Assembly (NCBI GenBank): GCA_022823665.1
Contig: JAJEHN010000024.1
Coordinates: forward strand, 35,501 to 99,500
Length of the DNA: 64,000 nucleotides
Direction: 5' to 3'
Source of the DNA: Thermoanaerobaculia bacterium
GTDB lineage: Bacteria; Acidobacteriota; Thermoanaerobaculia; Multivoradales; Multivoraceae
Part shown: in pieces, positions 11,405 through 20,161 of the stretch
Position numbering within the stretch: the stretch's first letter is position 1
Layout: each line of letters begins with the position of its first letter
Translations under genes and position numbers: made by a program
The notes under the pieces: model-generated
Told to the model about the DNA's origin: nothing
The model's database searches: none
What the model saw: the letters and a program-made list of their open reading frames with translations, nothing else

Positions 11405-12376
11405 GTGACCGTCTTCTCGCGGGTGGTCGGCTGGTCCCTGCCGCTGATGCCGCCGCCGCTCGTGCGCTGGGCGGCCGCGCCCTACGTGGCCGGTGACGAG
11501 CCGGCGGACGCCCTCGACTGCGCCGCCGCGCTCAACCGCCGCGGACTCGCCGGGACCCTGGCGCTGCTGGGCGAAGAGATCGACAGCCCGGAACTCGCCG
11601 CCGAAGGAACGGGGCTCTATCTCGACCTGGTCGACGCCCTCGCCGACCGCGATCTCGACTGCAACGTGTCGGTCAAGCTCACGCTGCTGGGCCTTAAGGT
11701 CTCCCGGGCCCTGTGCCGCGACCACCTCTTCGATCTGGTCCGGCGGGCCGAGGCCCGCGGCAACTTCGTCCGGATCGACATGGAGGACCACACCTGCACG
11801 ACGGCCACCCTGGATCTCTACCGGGAGGCCGTGGCCGCTTCGCGAACCCGCGCCGCGGTCGGGGGACCGACCGGCTCGGCTGCCTCTGGCGACGCGGTCG
11901 GCGTCGTGCTCCAGGCCTACCTGCACCGTACGCTGGCCGACATCGCGGCGCTGCCCGAGCGCGCCAACGTGCGCCTGTGCAAGGGGATCTACGTCGAGCC
12001 GCCGAGCGTGGCGATCCAGGACTACGGCCAGGTGCGCCGGAACTTCCTGGCGACCCTCGAGGCCTTGTTCGACCGCGGCGCCTATGTCGGCATCGCCACC
12101 CACGACGACTACCTGCTGCGGGAATCGGCGGCGATGATCGAGCGTCGCGGTCTGGGGAAGGACGGCTACGAGTTCCAGATGCTGCTGGGGGTAACCGAGG
12201 AGCGTCGCGACCGGCTGGCGAGGGCCGGGCACCGGGTCCGCATCTACGTGCCCTACGGCCGGCAGTGGTACGCCTACTCGACGCGACGGCTGCGCGAGAA
12301 CCCGAGCATCGCCGGGCATGTGGCGCGGGCCTTCTTCCTGCGCCTGCTGCGCGGGCAGACGGGCGCTGCCCGCTGA
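11405..12376 (+). CDS. Proline dehydrogenase (monofunctional, FAD)
   Basis: Oxidises L-proline to 1-pyrroline-5-carboxylate and passes electrons to the membrane quinone pool. The 323-residue length fits the short bacterial PRODH rather than bifunctional PutA. Recognisable barrel motifs are NVSVKLTLLGL, FVRIDMEDHT, RLCKGIYVEP, IATHDDYLL, FQMLLGV and RIYVPYG-x-W followed by YSTRRLREN, which bind FAD and the substrate carboxylate. The GTG start follows GGAGA. The gene for the reverse step, proC, begins 74 bases downstream, an arrangement noted under findings. No P5C dehydrogenase gene is in this window. Confidence 0.9.
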   Translation: MTVFSRVVGWSLPLMPPPLVRWAAAPYVAGDEPADALDCAAALNRRGLAGTLALLGEEIDSPELAAEGTGLYLDLVDALADRDLDCNVSVKLTLLGLKVSRALCRDHLFDLVRRAEARGNFVRIDMEDHTCTTATLDLYREAVAASRTRAAVGGPTGSAASGDAVGVVLQAYLHRTLADIAALPERANVRLCKGIYVEPPSVAIQDYGQVRRNFLATLEALFDRGAYVGIATHDDYLLRESAAMIERRGLGKDGYEFQMLLGVTEERRDRLARAGHRVRIYVPYGRQWYAYSTRRLRENPSIAGHVARAFFLRLLRGQTGAAR

Positions 12377-12450
12377 GGCCAAGTAGGGCAGAATCGTCGC
12401 CTTCCGCGGGCACGCCAGCTTCGCGGTTCATCTCAGAGGGAGACGAGAAG

Positions 12451-13299
12451 GTGACGACGAGTACCGACAGGGCCGCTGCCGGGAGCGGAGAACCCCGCGT
12501 CGCGGTGATCGGCGCGGGCGAGATGGGACGGACTCTGATCAGCGGCTGGCTCGACGCCGGCGCCGTCGCCGCGGCGTCCATCTTCGCCACCGCCGGACAC
12601 AGCGAGCGGATCGCGGCCGTGGGCGAGAGGTTCGGGATCGAGGGCGCGGTCGACAACCGCCGCGCCGCCGGGTTCGGCGACATCGTTCTGCTGGCGGTGA
12701 AGCCGCAGACGGCGGACCAGGTGCTCGAGGAGATCGGCGACCTGCTCCATCCGGGGCAGGTCCTCGTTTCGATCCTCGCATCGGTCAGGACGTCCTACAT
12801 CGAGGATCGCATCCCGGCCGAGGTTCCGGTGGTGCGCGCGATGCCGAACACGCCGAGCCGGGTCGCCGCCGGCATGACCGCGCTGTCGCCGGGCCGGTTC
12901 GCGTCCGCCGACCACGTGGCGCAGGCGGAGCGTCTGTTCCTGCCGCTCGGGCGCACCGTGGTGGCCGACGAGAAACACATGGACGCCATCACGGGGCTGT
13001 CGGCTTCGGGGCCCGCGTTCCTCTACATCGTGATCGAGGCGCTGGCCGAAGGCGGCGTCAAGGCCGGGCTGCCGCGGAAGATGGCGATCGAGCTCGCGGC
13101 CCAGACCTGCCTCGGCGCCGGCAAGATGGTGATCGACACGGACCGCCACCCGGCCCTGCTCAAGGACGAGGTGACGACGCCGGCGGGCTGCACCGTGGAC
13201 GGCATTCTGCGCCTGGAGGAGGGCGGCCTCCGCGTGACGCTGATCAAGGCGATCATCGAGGCGGCCGCGCGAGCCCGCGAACTGGTGCCCGACGAGTAG
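12451..13299 (+). CDS. proC: Pyrroline-5-carboxylate reductase
   Basis: Reduces 1-pyrroline-5-carboxylate to L-proline with NAD(P)H, the last step of proline synthesis. The N-terminal Rossmann loop reads VAVIGAGEMGRTLISGW; then LLAVKPQ, VPVVRAMPNTP, GLSASGPAFLY and the C-terminal DEVTTPAGCTVDGI signature. Starting at GTG 12451, preceded by GAGGGAGA, it has 282 residues. It lies between the proline dehydrogenase and recN genes, eight bases ahead of recN. Confidence 0.95.
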   Translation: MTTSTDRAAAGSGEPRVAVIGAGEMGRTLISGWLDAGAVAAASIFATAGHSERIAAVGERFGIEGAVDNRRAAGFGDIVLLAVKPQTADQVLEEIGDLLHPGQVLVSILASVRTSYIEDRIPAEVPVVRAMPNTPSRVAAGMTALSPGRFASADHVAQAERLFLPLGRTVVADEKHMDAITGLSASGPAFLYIVIEALAEGGVKAGLPRKMAIELAAQTCLGAGKMVIDTDRHPALLKDEVTTPAGCTVDGILRLEEGGLRVTLIKAIIEAAARARELVPDE

Positions 13300-13306
13300 G
13301 GCGGCC

Positions 13307-15028
13307 ATGCTTCGCTCCCTGCACGTCCGGAACCTGGCCGTGATCGAACGGGCGGAGCTCGAGTTCGGCCCCGGGCTGAACGTGGTCACCGGCGAGACGG
13401 GAGCGGGCAAGTCCCTGGTCGTCGATTCGCTCTCGCTGCTCGCGGGGGGGCGCGCGAGTTCCGAGATGATCCGCACGGGCGCCGGCACGCTGGCGGTGAG
13501 CGGCGTCTTCGAGCCCTCGGGGTCCGCATGGCGCGGCCGGCTCGAAGAGGCCGGCGTGCCGGCGGACGGCGACGAACTCCTGGTGCGCCGGGAGGTCACC
13601 CGCGAGGGACGCAACCGCGTGTTCGTCAACGACCATCCGGTCACGGCGAGGCTGCTCTCGACCGTCGCCCACGGTCTGATCCGCATCTTCGGCCAGCGGG
13701 ACGAACTCGGCATGCTGTCGGCCGACCTCCAGCGGGCCTGGCTCGACCGCTCCGGCGGGGATGCGTTGACTGCAGTGGTCGCTTCATGCCGCGAGGCCTA
13801 CGGCGCCTGGCGCGAGGCGGCGGACCGGCTCGAGCGCCTCTCCCTCGACGACCAGCTTCGCCAGGAACGGATCGACCTGCTGAAGTTCCAGACCTCGGAG
13901 ATCGATGCCGCGCAACTGCTGCCCGGCGAGGACGAAGAGCTGCGGGCCGAACGGGAGGTGCTCCGCCACGCCGAGGCGATCGCGGGCGCGCTTCACCGGG
14001 CGATCGCCCTGCTCAGCGACGACGAAATGGCGGTCGACGGTCGCGTGGCACAGGCCGGACACGCGCTCTCGGACATCTCGCGCTGGCAGCCGGAGGCCGA
14101 GTCCTGGGCCGAGACTCTGGCCGGGATCGGCGCGACCGTGAACGACCTCGCGCAGGAGCTGCGGACCCGGGCGGCCGGCTGCGAGTCGGACCCGGCGCGG
14201 CTGAACCAGATCGAGGAGCGGCTGAGCGTGATCGAGCGTCTGACCCGCAAGCACGGCGGCAGCAGCTCGGATGTCCTGGAGCACGGCCGCCGCCTGGCGG
14301 AGGAGCTCTTCGAGCTGGAGACGGCGGATGTGCGCCGGGAGGAAGTGGAGCAGGAAGCCGCCGCGCGCCTCGCCGAGTACGCCGGGCGGGCCGAGACTCT
14401 CTCGGCTGCACGGCGGGAACGGGCCGGCGCTCTCGAGCGCGAGGTCCTCGGTCATCTCCTGGACCTGGCATTCGAACGGGCGGTGTTCGAGGTCGAGGTC
14501 GCCCGGGAGCTTCGGGCCGGCAGCCCGCTCGAACTCGATGGTGAGCGGATCGCCTTCGACGCCCAGGGCGTCGACCGGGTCAACTACCGGTTCAGCGCGA
14601 ATCCGGGGGAGGATCCGCGGCCCCTGTCCCGGGTCGCTTCCGGCGGCGAGCTGGCGCGCCTGTTCCTGGCGCTTCAGACCGCGGTGCGGGGCGGCGGTCC
14701 GGCCGAGGGGTCGACCCTCGTTTTCGACGAGGTGGACTCCGGCGTCGGCGGCGCCGAGGCGGCGATCGTCGGCCGCAAGCTCCAGCGACTCGCCGCCGGC
14801 GGCCAGATCCTGGCCGTGACCCACCTGCCCCAGGTGGCGTCCCGCGGCAACCTCCACCTCGAGGTCAGGAAGGAGGTCCACGCCGGCCGAACCCGAGTCG
14901 ACGTCCACCGCCTCGACCACGAACGCCGCATCGAAGAAGTCGCCCGCATGCTCGCCGGCGAACACGTTACGGACGCCTCCCGCTCCGCGGCGGCCGAGTT
15001 GCTCGCCGGCGGTTCGGCGGGCGAGTAG
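13307..15028 (+). CDS. recN: DNA repair protein RecN (SMC-like ATPase)
   Basis: An SMC-family ATPase that acts early in double-strand break repair. The Walker A motif is GETGAGKS near residue 30, the signature loop is RVASGGELARLFL, and Walker B is LVFDEVDSGVGG, all in the expected order at the two ends. Residues about 160-370 form the coiled-coil arms flanking a short hinge. The length, 573, is slightly above the usual 550. Only seven bases separate it from proC. I saw no clear SOS box upstream. Confidence 0.95.
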   Translation: MLRSLHVRNLAVIERAELEFGPGLNVVTGETGAGKSLVVDSLSLLAGGRASSEMIRTGAGTLAVSGVFEPSGSAWRGRLEEAGVPADGDELLVRREVTREGRNRVFVNDHPVTARLLSTVAHGLIRIFGQRDELGMLSADLQRAWLDRSGGDALTAVVASCREAYGAWREAADRLERLSLDDQLRQERIDLLKFQTSEIDAAQLLPGEDEELRAEREVLRHAEAIAGALHRAIALLSDDEMAVDGRVAQAGHALSDISRWQPEAESWAETLAGIGATVNDLAQELRTRAAGCESDPARLNQIEERLSVIERLTRKHGGSSSDVLEHGRRLAEELFELETADVRREEVEQEAAARLAEYAGRAETLSAARRERAGALEREVLGHLLDLAFERAVFEVEVARELRAGSPLELDGERIAFDAQGVDRVNYRFSANPGEDPRPLSRVASGGELARLFLALQTAVRGGGPAEGSTLVFDEVDSGVGGAEAAIVGRKLQRLAAGGQILAVTHLPQVASRGNLHLEVRKEVHAGRTRVDVHRLDHERRIEEVARMLAGEHVTDASRSAAAELLAGGSAGE

Positions 15029-15050
15029 GCCGAGTCGGCTGCGTAGGCCG

Positions 15051-15227
15051 CCCGGATCGGATCCGGAGGGGACAGGTCCCAGGGGACGCTCACCCTCACG
15101 GAGTGGATGGGGGTTGTGGGCTCGCTGTTGTCGGCTGCGCTCCGGTAGGTCCTCGGTTGCTGCAAGGGTCTCGACAGTCGCTGGCCTCCGACCCCCTGGG
15201 ACCTGTCCCCTCCGGACCCGATCCGGG
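15051..15227. mobile_element. MITE-like element, copy 1 (35-base terminal inverted repeats)
   Basis: Left arm 15051-15085 and right arm 15193-15227 are reverse complements at 34 of 35 positions, the single mismatch being at 15061. The arms contain GGAGGGGACAGGTCCCAGGG. The 107-base interior carries GTCGGCTGCGCTCCG at 15130-15144, whose exact reverse complement occurs at the corresponding place in the element at 48038-48205. No open frame is present, so it would be non-autonomous. Confidence 0.65.
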
Positions 15228-15282
15228 CTGGGGGTCGTTGGCGCACGATGTGTGTACCGCAGAACTCCGCCGCTGCCGTCCG

Positions 15283-15308
15283 CTGGGTGCGCGGGTCTTC
15301 TGACCCGC
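15283..15308 (+). repeat. REP-like palindrome, copy 1
   Basis: CTGGGTGC followed by the hairpin GCGGGTC-TTCT-GACCCGC (seven-base-pair stem, four-base loop). Identical over all 26 bases to the copy at 29247-29272. Confidence 0.8.
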
Positions 15309-15309
15309 T

Positions 15310-15351
15310 GCCGGCGAAGCCGGCCTGGAGGACGTCGCCGGCGAAGCCGGC
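15310..15351 (+). repeat. Tandem hairpins with possible terminator
   Basis: Two exact copies of GCCGGCGAAGCCGGC, at 15310-15324 and 15337-15351. Each folds as a six-base-pair GCCGGC stem with a GAA loop. The second is followed by GTCC-GTTTT, a weak T-run, so this may be the recN terminator or part of the adjacent repeat. Confidence 0.55.
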
Positions 15352-15391
15352 GTCCGTTTTGTAGCCCTGTGAATCGCTAGGCTCGCCCACC

Positions 15392-15979
15392 ATGCTGGAC
15401 GTGTGGCACTGGGACGGTGATCTGAACGAAGTGAGGACGGCCCTTGTCGATGGGCGGATCCTGGCGATCCCGACCGAATCCTCCTACGGTCTGGCGGTGG
15501 ATCCCCGTTCGGCAGAAGGCGTCGAGGCGATCTATCGGTTGAAGGAGCGCGAACGCGGCAAGGCGCTACCGGTCGTCGTCGCGAATCTCGAACAGGCGCT
15601 CGACCTCGGCGTCGAACCGAACGAGGCGATCCGGATGGCGGAAGCACACTGGCCGGCGGCGCTTACCGTGGTGGCGCCGCTTCGGGCGGGCCTGTCCGTG
15701 CCGGCGGCTGCCGGGGGAGACACTTTGGCGGTGCGGGTGCCGGACCATGACCGCCTCCGTGCGGTCCTCCAGGCCCTCGGCCATCCCTTGACCGCGACCA
15801 GTGCGAACCGGAGCGGTGAGCCGCCAGCGTGCGGCCTGGCGGACCTCGAACCGATCCTCGGCGACTCCGGCGCACTGGTGATAGGCAGCGAGCGGACCCC
15901 CGGGGGCTTGGCATCCACCGTGGTATCTTGGAGTTCCGCCGGTTTGCGGGTGTTGCGCCGCGGGCGCTTCGAGTTCTGA
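15392..15979 (+). CDS. tsaC: L-threonylcarbamoyladenylate synthase
   Basis: Makes threonylcarbamoyl-AMP from threonine, bicarbonate and ATP for the t6A37 modification of ANN-decoding tRNAs. It is the short YrdC/Sua5 form of 195 residues. Family blocks are ILAIPTESSYGLAVD near the N-terminus, KERERGKALPVVV (the KRxxxKP-like nucleotide site), and TATSANRSGEPPA. Sua5's extra C-terminal domain is absent. Start ATG 15392 opens the gene cluster after the repeat island. Confidence 0.93.
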   Translation: MLDVWHWDGDLNEVRTALVDGRILAIPTESSYGLAVDPRSAEGVEAIYRLKERERGKALPVVVANLEQALDLGVEPNEAIRMAEAHWPAALTVVAPLRAGLSVPAAAGGDTLAVRVPDHDRLRAVLQALGHPLTATSANRSGEPPACGLADLEPILGDSGALVIGSERTPGGLASTVVSWSSAGLRVLRRGRFEF

Positions 15980-16022
15980 TCCCCGCGGCCCGCGCAGTCG
16001 TCAGGTCAGAGACTCAAAGACC

Positions 16023-17873
16023 GTGAGCCGATCCGCCGTTTCCTTCGTCGCGCTCCTCTGCGCCGGGCCCTTGCCGCAGGCGGTGCCGGCGGCGGCTCAG
16101 GAAACCGTCGCCGCTGCGCGTACCGACGGGGCGCCGGCGGTCGACCTGGCCGGGGACGAGATCGGGGTCGACGAAGTCGCGCGCGGCCAGACCGGCTACG
16201 GCCTGTCCGTGTTCGCGGGCAGCGAGCCGGAACGCTTCGGGGTCGAGGTCGTCGGCGTTCTGCGCGAGATGGACCCGGGCACGAGCTTCATCGTCGCCCG
16301 GTTGAGCGGCAAGGGGCTCGAGGAGTCGGGCGTCGTGGCCGGAATGAGCGGCAGCCCGGTTTACATCGACGACCGTCTGGCCGGCGCCGTGGCCTACTCC
16401 TGGGCGTTCACGAGCGAGGCTCTGGCGCTGATCACGCCGATCGCCGCGATGCGGCAGTTGAGTGCGCTCGACCCGGGCGAAGCGGCCGGCGGGTCGCTGG
16501 GGCTGTCCGCTCCGGGAGCATCCGCGCCGTTCGAGCGCTCGGTGCGGCAGATTCTCGAACCGCCGGAGGACGTGGCCGAGGCGGTCGGCGAAGTCGTGGC
16601 CGAGCAGCTCGGGGCTCTGCTGGCGCCGGCCGACTGGGGCGGCCGCGGCGCCTCGATCGCCACGCTGGGCTTCGGCGAGCCGGTCCGCCGGATGCTCGCC
16701 GCCGCTCCCGCCGGCCGCGCCGAGGCCTCCGACGCACCCGAACTCGGCGCGGGCAGCGCGGTCGCGGGCGTCCTGATCGACGGCGACCTGAAGCTCGCCG
16801 TCGGCGGCACGGTGACCCGCGTGGAGGACGGCGAAGTGCTGGCCATGGGCCACCCCTATCTCGGCGTGGGACCCCTGGGCGTGCCGATGGCGACCGTCGA
16901 GGTGGTCGGCGTCGTGCCCCGGCTCAACAGCTCGACCCGGCTCAGCAACATCGGACCCGTGGTCGGCGCCTTCGACCAGGACCGCTTCGCCGGGCTCAGG
17001 GGCACGCTCGGCGCCGAGGCGCGGACGATCCCGATGACGATCGAGGTCGAGACGCCGAACGGCGAGTCCCGCCGTTTCGACCTCCGGCTCGCCGACCTGC
17101 CCATCATGCTGCCGTCGCTGGTCGGCATTCCGACCATGCAGGCACTCGATTCGGCCTCGTACGGCGGCGGCGAGAGCAGCCTCGACATGACCGGCACCCT
17201 GCGGCTGCGAGGCCACGCCGAGGTGCCGCTGCGCCAGGTCTTCGACGGCTCGAACCCCGGCACGCGCGCCGCCTTCTACCTGATCGCACTGGTGGGCGCG
17301 CTGGTGAACTCGGACCACGAGGCCGTGGAGATCGAGGGCGTCGATCTGACCCTGAGACAGGGCCACTCTCCGCGCACGATCACGATCGAGCGGGCCCAGG
17401 CATCGTCCAGCCGTGTCCGCCCGGGCGATACGGTCCAGGTCGTTTTCGATCTGCGCCGGCATCGCGGCGACCGCTTCCAGGAGACGCTGGACGTGGTGGT
17501 GCCCGAGGACCGCCGCCCCGGCCGTTACTACCTCTTCGTGGGCGACGGCGTCAGCATCGACGCTGCCCGGCTTCAGCTTCAGCCAGCCAGGGCCTCCTCG
17601 CTCGAGGACGAGCTGAGTCTGCTGCGGTCCTTCAGGTCCCAGAGCCGGCTCGCGGCGCTCGGCGTCGTGCCGGCGCGCGGGCTGATTGTCGAAGGCCGGC
17701 CGATGCCCGACCTGCCGGCCACCGTGCGCTCGATCTGGCAGGCGTCGCCGCTGCAGGGCGAGCCGCGGGCCCTGAACCTGGCGATCGTCAGCGAGCACGG
17801 CCGCGATCTCGGCACGCCGCTCGACGGTCTGTTCCGGATCGACCTCCAGATCCTGCCGGGTACCGCGCCGTGA
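16023..17873 (+). CDS. Exported S55 (SpoIVB-like) serine peptidase
   Basis: A 616-residue protein with an N-terminal signal peptide ending near AAAQET. Residues about 30-290 resemble the SpoIVB/S55 peptidase domain: GQTGYGLSVFAGSEPERF, VVAGMSGSPVYIDD with the nucleophilic serine in GMSGSP (107-112), GAVAYSWAF, and MGHPYLGVGPLGVP. In Bacillus this peptidase signals during sporulation; in non-spore-forming acidobacteria such exported S55 proteins occur with unknown targets. The C-terminal half is beta-rich and unassigned. The stop overlaps the start of the beta-propeller gene by four bases (GTGA), so the two proteins are probably made together. Confidence 0.82.
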   Translation: MSRSAVSFVALLCAGPLPQAVPAAAQETVAAARTDGAPAVDLAGDEIGVDEVARGQTGYGLSVFAGSEPERFGVEVVGVLREMDPGTSFIVARLSGKGLEESGVVAGMSGSPVYIDDRLAGAVAYSWAFTSEALALITPIAAMRQLSALDPGEAAGGSLGLSAPGASAPFERSVRQILEPPEDVAEAVGEVVAEQLGALLAPADWGGRGASIATLGFGEPVRRMLAAAPAGRAEASDAPELGAGSAVAGVLIDGDLKLAVGGTVTRVEDGEVLAMGHPYLGVGPLGVPMATVEVVGVVPRLNSSTRLSNIGPVVGAFDQDRFAGLRGTLGAEARTIPMTIEVETPNGESRRFDLRLADLPIMLPSLVGIPTMQALDSASYGGGESSLDMTGTLRLRGHAEVPLRQVFDGSNPGTRAAFYLIALVGALVNSDHEAVEIEGVDLTLRQGHSPRTITIERAQASSSRVRPGDTVQVVFDLRRHRGDRFQETLDVVVPEDRRPGRYYLFVGDGVSIDAARLQLQPARASSLEDELSLLRSFRSQSRLAALGVVPARGLIVEGRPMPDLPATVRSIWQASPLQGEPRALNLAIVSEHGRDLGTPLDGLFRIDLQILPGTAP

Positions 17874-20161
17874 GGCCCCGGCACCGCACCGCCGCGGCTC
17901 TCGCCGCGGCGGCAAGCCTGCTGCTCAGCAGCGCCGGGATCACCGCCGCCTCGGAAGTCCAGATCTGGCGCGCCGACAGTCAGGCGGCCTTCCTTGCCGG
18001 CGAACTCGTCGATGTCAGCGTCGATCGCCTGGGAGTTCTGAGGCTGGCGCAGCGCGCGGAGCAGTTCGCCACCCTCACCGAGCCCTTCCTGTTCTCCTTC
18101 GCCGGTGCGAACGGCCGGTTCGCGGCCGGCACCGGGAACTCGGGCAAGGTGCTGGAGATAACCGCCAGTGCCGACGCCGGTTCGGTCGCGGAGCTCTTCG
18201 CCGCCGAGGAACCGGAGATCTTCGCGGTGTGGGTCGACGGCGACGGTGTCGTCTACGCCGGGTCGTCGCCGGACGGCAAGGTCTACCGCAAGCGCCCGGA
18301 CGGGGAAGTCGAGGTCGTGTTCGATCCGGAGGCGAAGTACATCTGGGCCCTTCTGGGCGACGGCGACGGCGGTCTGCTGGTGGGCACCGGTCCGGAAGGC
18401 AAGCTCCATCGAGTCGACCTCGGCAGCGGTGAGTCGACGCTCCTCTACGACAGCACGGACCTGCACATCCGCTCGCTCGCCAGGCGCGCGGACGGGACGC
18501 TGTTCGCGGGCACCGCGGGCGAGGGCCTCCTGCTCGAGATCGACGCCGCGGGTTCGGCCCGGACCCTCTACGACGCGGCCGGGCCGGAGGTGCTGGCGAT
18601 CGTTCAGGGTGACGAGGGCGCCTTCTACGCCACGGCGCTGGCCTCCGAGGCGAGCTTCGTCGACCTGAGCAGCGCGCGCAGGTCCACCTCCGGCAGCTCG
18701 TCGAGCAGCGGGAGCAGCGGCTCCGGCGGCACCGGTGGCAGTGCGGCGGAATCGAACAGCCAGACCACCCAGGTCACGTCCCAGGCGGGCGCGATCTCGG
18801 TCGGTAGCCGCGCCGCCTCGTTCAAGGGACCGCGCTCCGAGGTGCTGCGGATCGACGGCAGCGGCTCGGTCGAGTCGATCTGGAAGTTCGAGGCCGAAAC
18901 GGTGTACGCCCTGAGCTACCAACAGGGCAGGCTTTGGGTCGCCACCGGCCAGGAGGGCAAGCTGTTCAGCTACCAGAACGAGCAGATGGTGCTGGAGAAG
19001 GACCTCGACCAGGGCCAGATCGTCGGCCTCGCGGAGGGTCTCGCGGGTCCCGTCTTCGCGAGCACGAACGCGGCGGCCGTCTACGGCTTCGTCGGCGGCG
19101 GAGCCGCCGGGCTGGCGGAGCGCGGCACGGTCACCGCCAAGCCGCTCGACGCGTCGTCCGTGGCGAGCTTCGGCTCGATCCGCTGGCGCGGCCGCGCCGG
19201 CGACGGAGTCGAGGTCGCGCTCTCCGCGCGCAGCGGCATGAGCTCGACGCCGGACGAGACCTGGTCCGGGTGGACCACGGCCTCCGCGGCGCGGGAGGCG
19301 CCGCTCTCCGACCTGCCGCCGGGCCGGTACCTGCAGTGGCGGGCCGAACTCCGCGGCAGCGGCGACCGGACCCCCGAAGTCGTTGCGGTCGAGGTCACCT
19401 ACCGGCAGCACAACCGCAAGCCGGAGATCAAGAAACTGGACGTGCTGCCCGCGGGCACCATCCTTGTGCCGACGAACTTCAACCCGTCGAACCAGGCCTA
19501 CGAGCCGGCGCACCCGAACCGCGACCGCATCTTCACTGTCGTCGGCGACCCGGCGCAGACGCAACAGGGCTCGACGAAGACCCTGTGGAAGCTCGGCTAC
19601 CGGACCCTCCGCTGGGAAGCCGAGGACCCGAACAAGGACCGTCTCCGCTACCGGCTCTCCTTCGCCCGCGAGGCCGCTCTGGCGGCAGCCGGAGAAGGAG
19701 ACGACGGTTCCGACGCCTTGTGGCTCGAGGTGGCGGACGACCTGAAGGCGACGTTCCTCAGTTTCGATGCCACCGTCCTGCCGGACGGCGTCTACCGCTT
19801 CCGGGTGGAAGCGAGCGACCGTCTCGACAACGTCGCCGGCGAGGCGCTGGAGGCGGAGGAGATTTCGGCCGCGACGGTGGTCGACCACAGCCCGGCCCGC
19901 CTGGTCTCCGCGGCCCGTGACGGCGACCGGGTGACCGCGGTGGTCGAGGACGCCTGGAGCCCGTTGCGCGAGGCGGTGATCAGCGTCGACGCCGGCGAGT
20001 GGCGTTCCGCCCGGGTCGAGGACGGCCTCCTCGACAGCCAGCGCGAGACGCTCTCCATCCCGGTTCCGGCCGGGGCGAGCCTGCTGCTCCTGAGGCTGAC
20101 CGACGCCGCCCACAACGTGACCACGATCGACCTGTCGGGTCAGCTAGGCTCCGGCCGATGA
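17870..20161 (+). CDS. Exported beta-propeller protein
   Basis: A 763-residue protein with an N-terminal signal peptide (SLLLSSAGITAAS). Residues about 60-420 contain repeated blade-like units of about 45 residues, for example VVYAGSSPDGKVYR, LLVGTGPEGKLHR and TLFAGTAGEGLLLE, typical of a WD/NHL-like propeller. A serine/glycine-rich linker (SGSSSSSGSSGSGGTGGS) at about 270-290 interrupts the repeats. The C-terminal third has beta-sandwich-like stretches, including LRYRLSFAREA and LPDGVYRFRVEASD. Coupled by overlap to the S55 peptidase upstream and to coaD downstream (ATGA). Its role is unknown; a scaffold or ligand-sensing partner of the peptidase is an inference. Confidence 0.8.
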   Translation: MRPRHRTAAALAAAASLLLSSAGITAASEVQIWRADSQAAFLAGELVDVSVDRLGVLRLAQRAEQFATLTEPFLFSFAGANGRFAAGTGNSGKVLEITASADAGSVAELFAAEEPEIFAVWVDGDGVVYAGSSPDGKVYRKRPDGEVEVVFDPEAKYIWALLGDGDGGLLVGTGPEGKLHRVDLGSGESTLLYDSTDLHIRSLARRADGTLFAGTAGEGLLLEIDAAGSARTLYDAAGPEVLAIVQGDEGAFYATALASEASFVDLSSARRSTSGSSSSSGSSGSGGTGGSAAESNSQTTQVTSQAGAISVGSRAASFKGPRSEVLRIDGSGSVESIWKFEAETVYALSYQQGRLWVATGQEGKLFSYQNEQMVLEKDLDQGQIVGLAEGLAGPVFASTNAAAVYGFVGGGAAGLAERGTVTAKPLDASSVASFGSIRWRGRAGDGVEVALSARSGMSSTPDETWSGWTTASAAREAPLSDLPPGRYLQWRAELRGSGDRTPEVVAVEVTYRQHNRKPEIKKLDVLPAGTILVPTNFNPSNQAYEPAHPNRDRIFTVVGDPAQTQQGSTKTLWKLGYRTLRWEAEDPNKDRLRYRLSFAREAALAAAGEGDDGSDALWLEVADDLKATFLSFDATVLPDGVYRFRVEASDRLDNVAGEALEAEEISAATVVDHSPARLVSAARDGDRVTAVVEDAWSPLREAVISVDAGEWRSARVEDGLLDSQRETLSIPVPAGASLLLLRLTDAAHNVTTIDLSGQLGSGR

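Larger units (their letters stand above)
15029..15391. other. Gene-free repeat island between recN and tsaC
   Basis: A 363-base stretch with no credible coding sequence. It contains a 177-base inverted-repeat element (15051-15227), a 26-base palindromic repeat (15283-15308) and two tandem copies of a short hairpin (15310-15351) followed by GTCCGTTTT. The last hairpin plus T-run may terminate recN transcription. Confidence 0.7.

Noticed and set aside
15310..15351. CRISPR-like direct repeats
   Set aside because: Only two 15-base units with a 12-base spacer, self-complementary hairpins, no cas genes in the window.
17579..20113. Long antisense frame (844 residues) opposite the beta-propeller gene
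   Set aside because: Its translation is arginine/glutamate/glycine-rich without recognisable domains, and the opposite strand carries a convincing exported protein. High third-position GC keeps antisense frames open.
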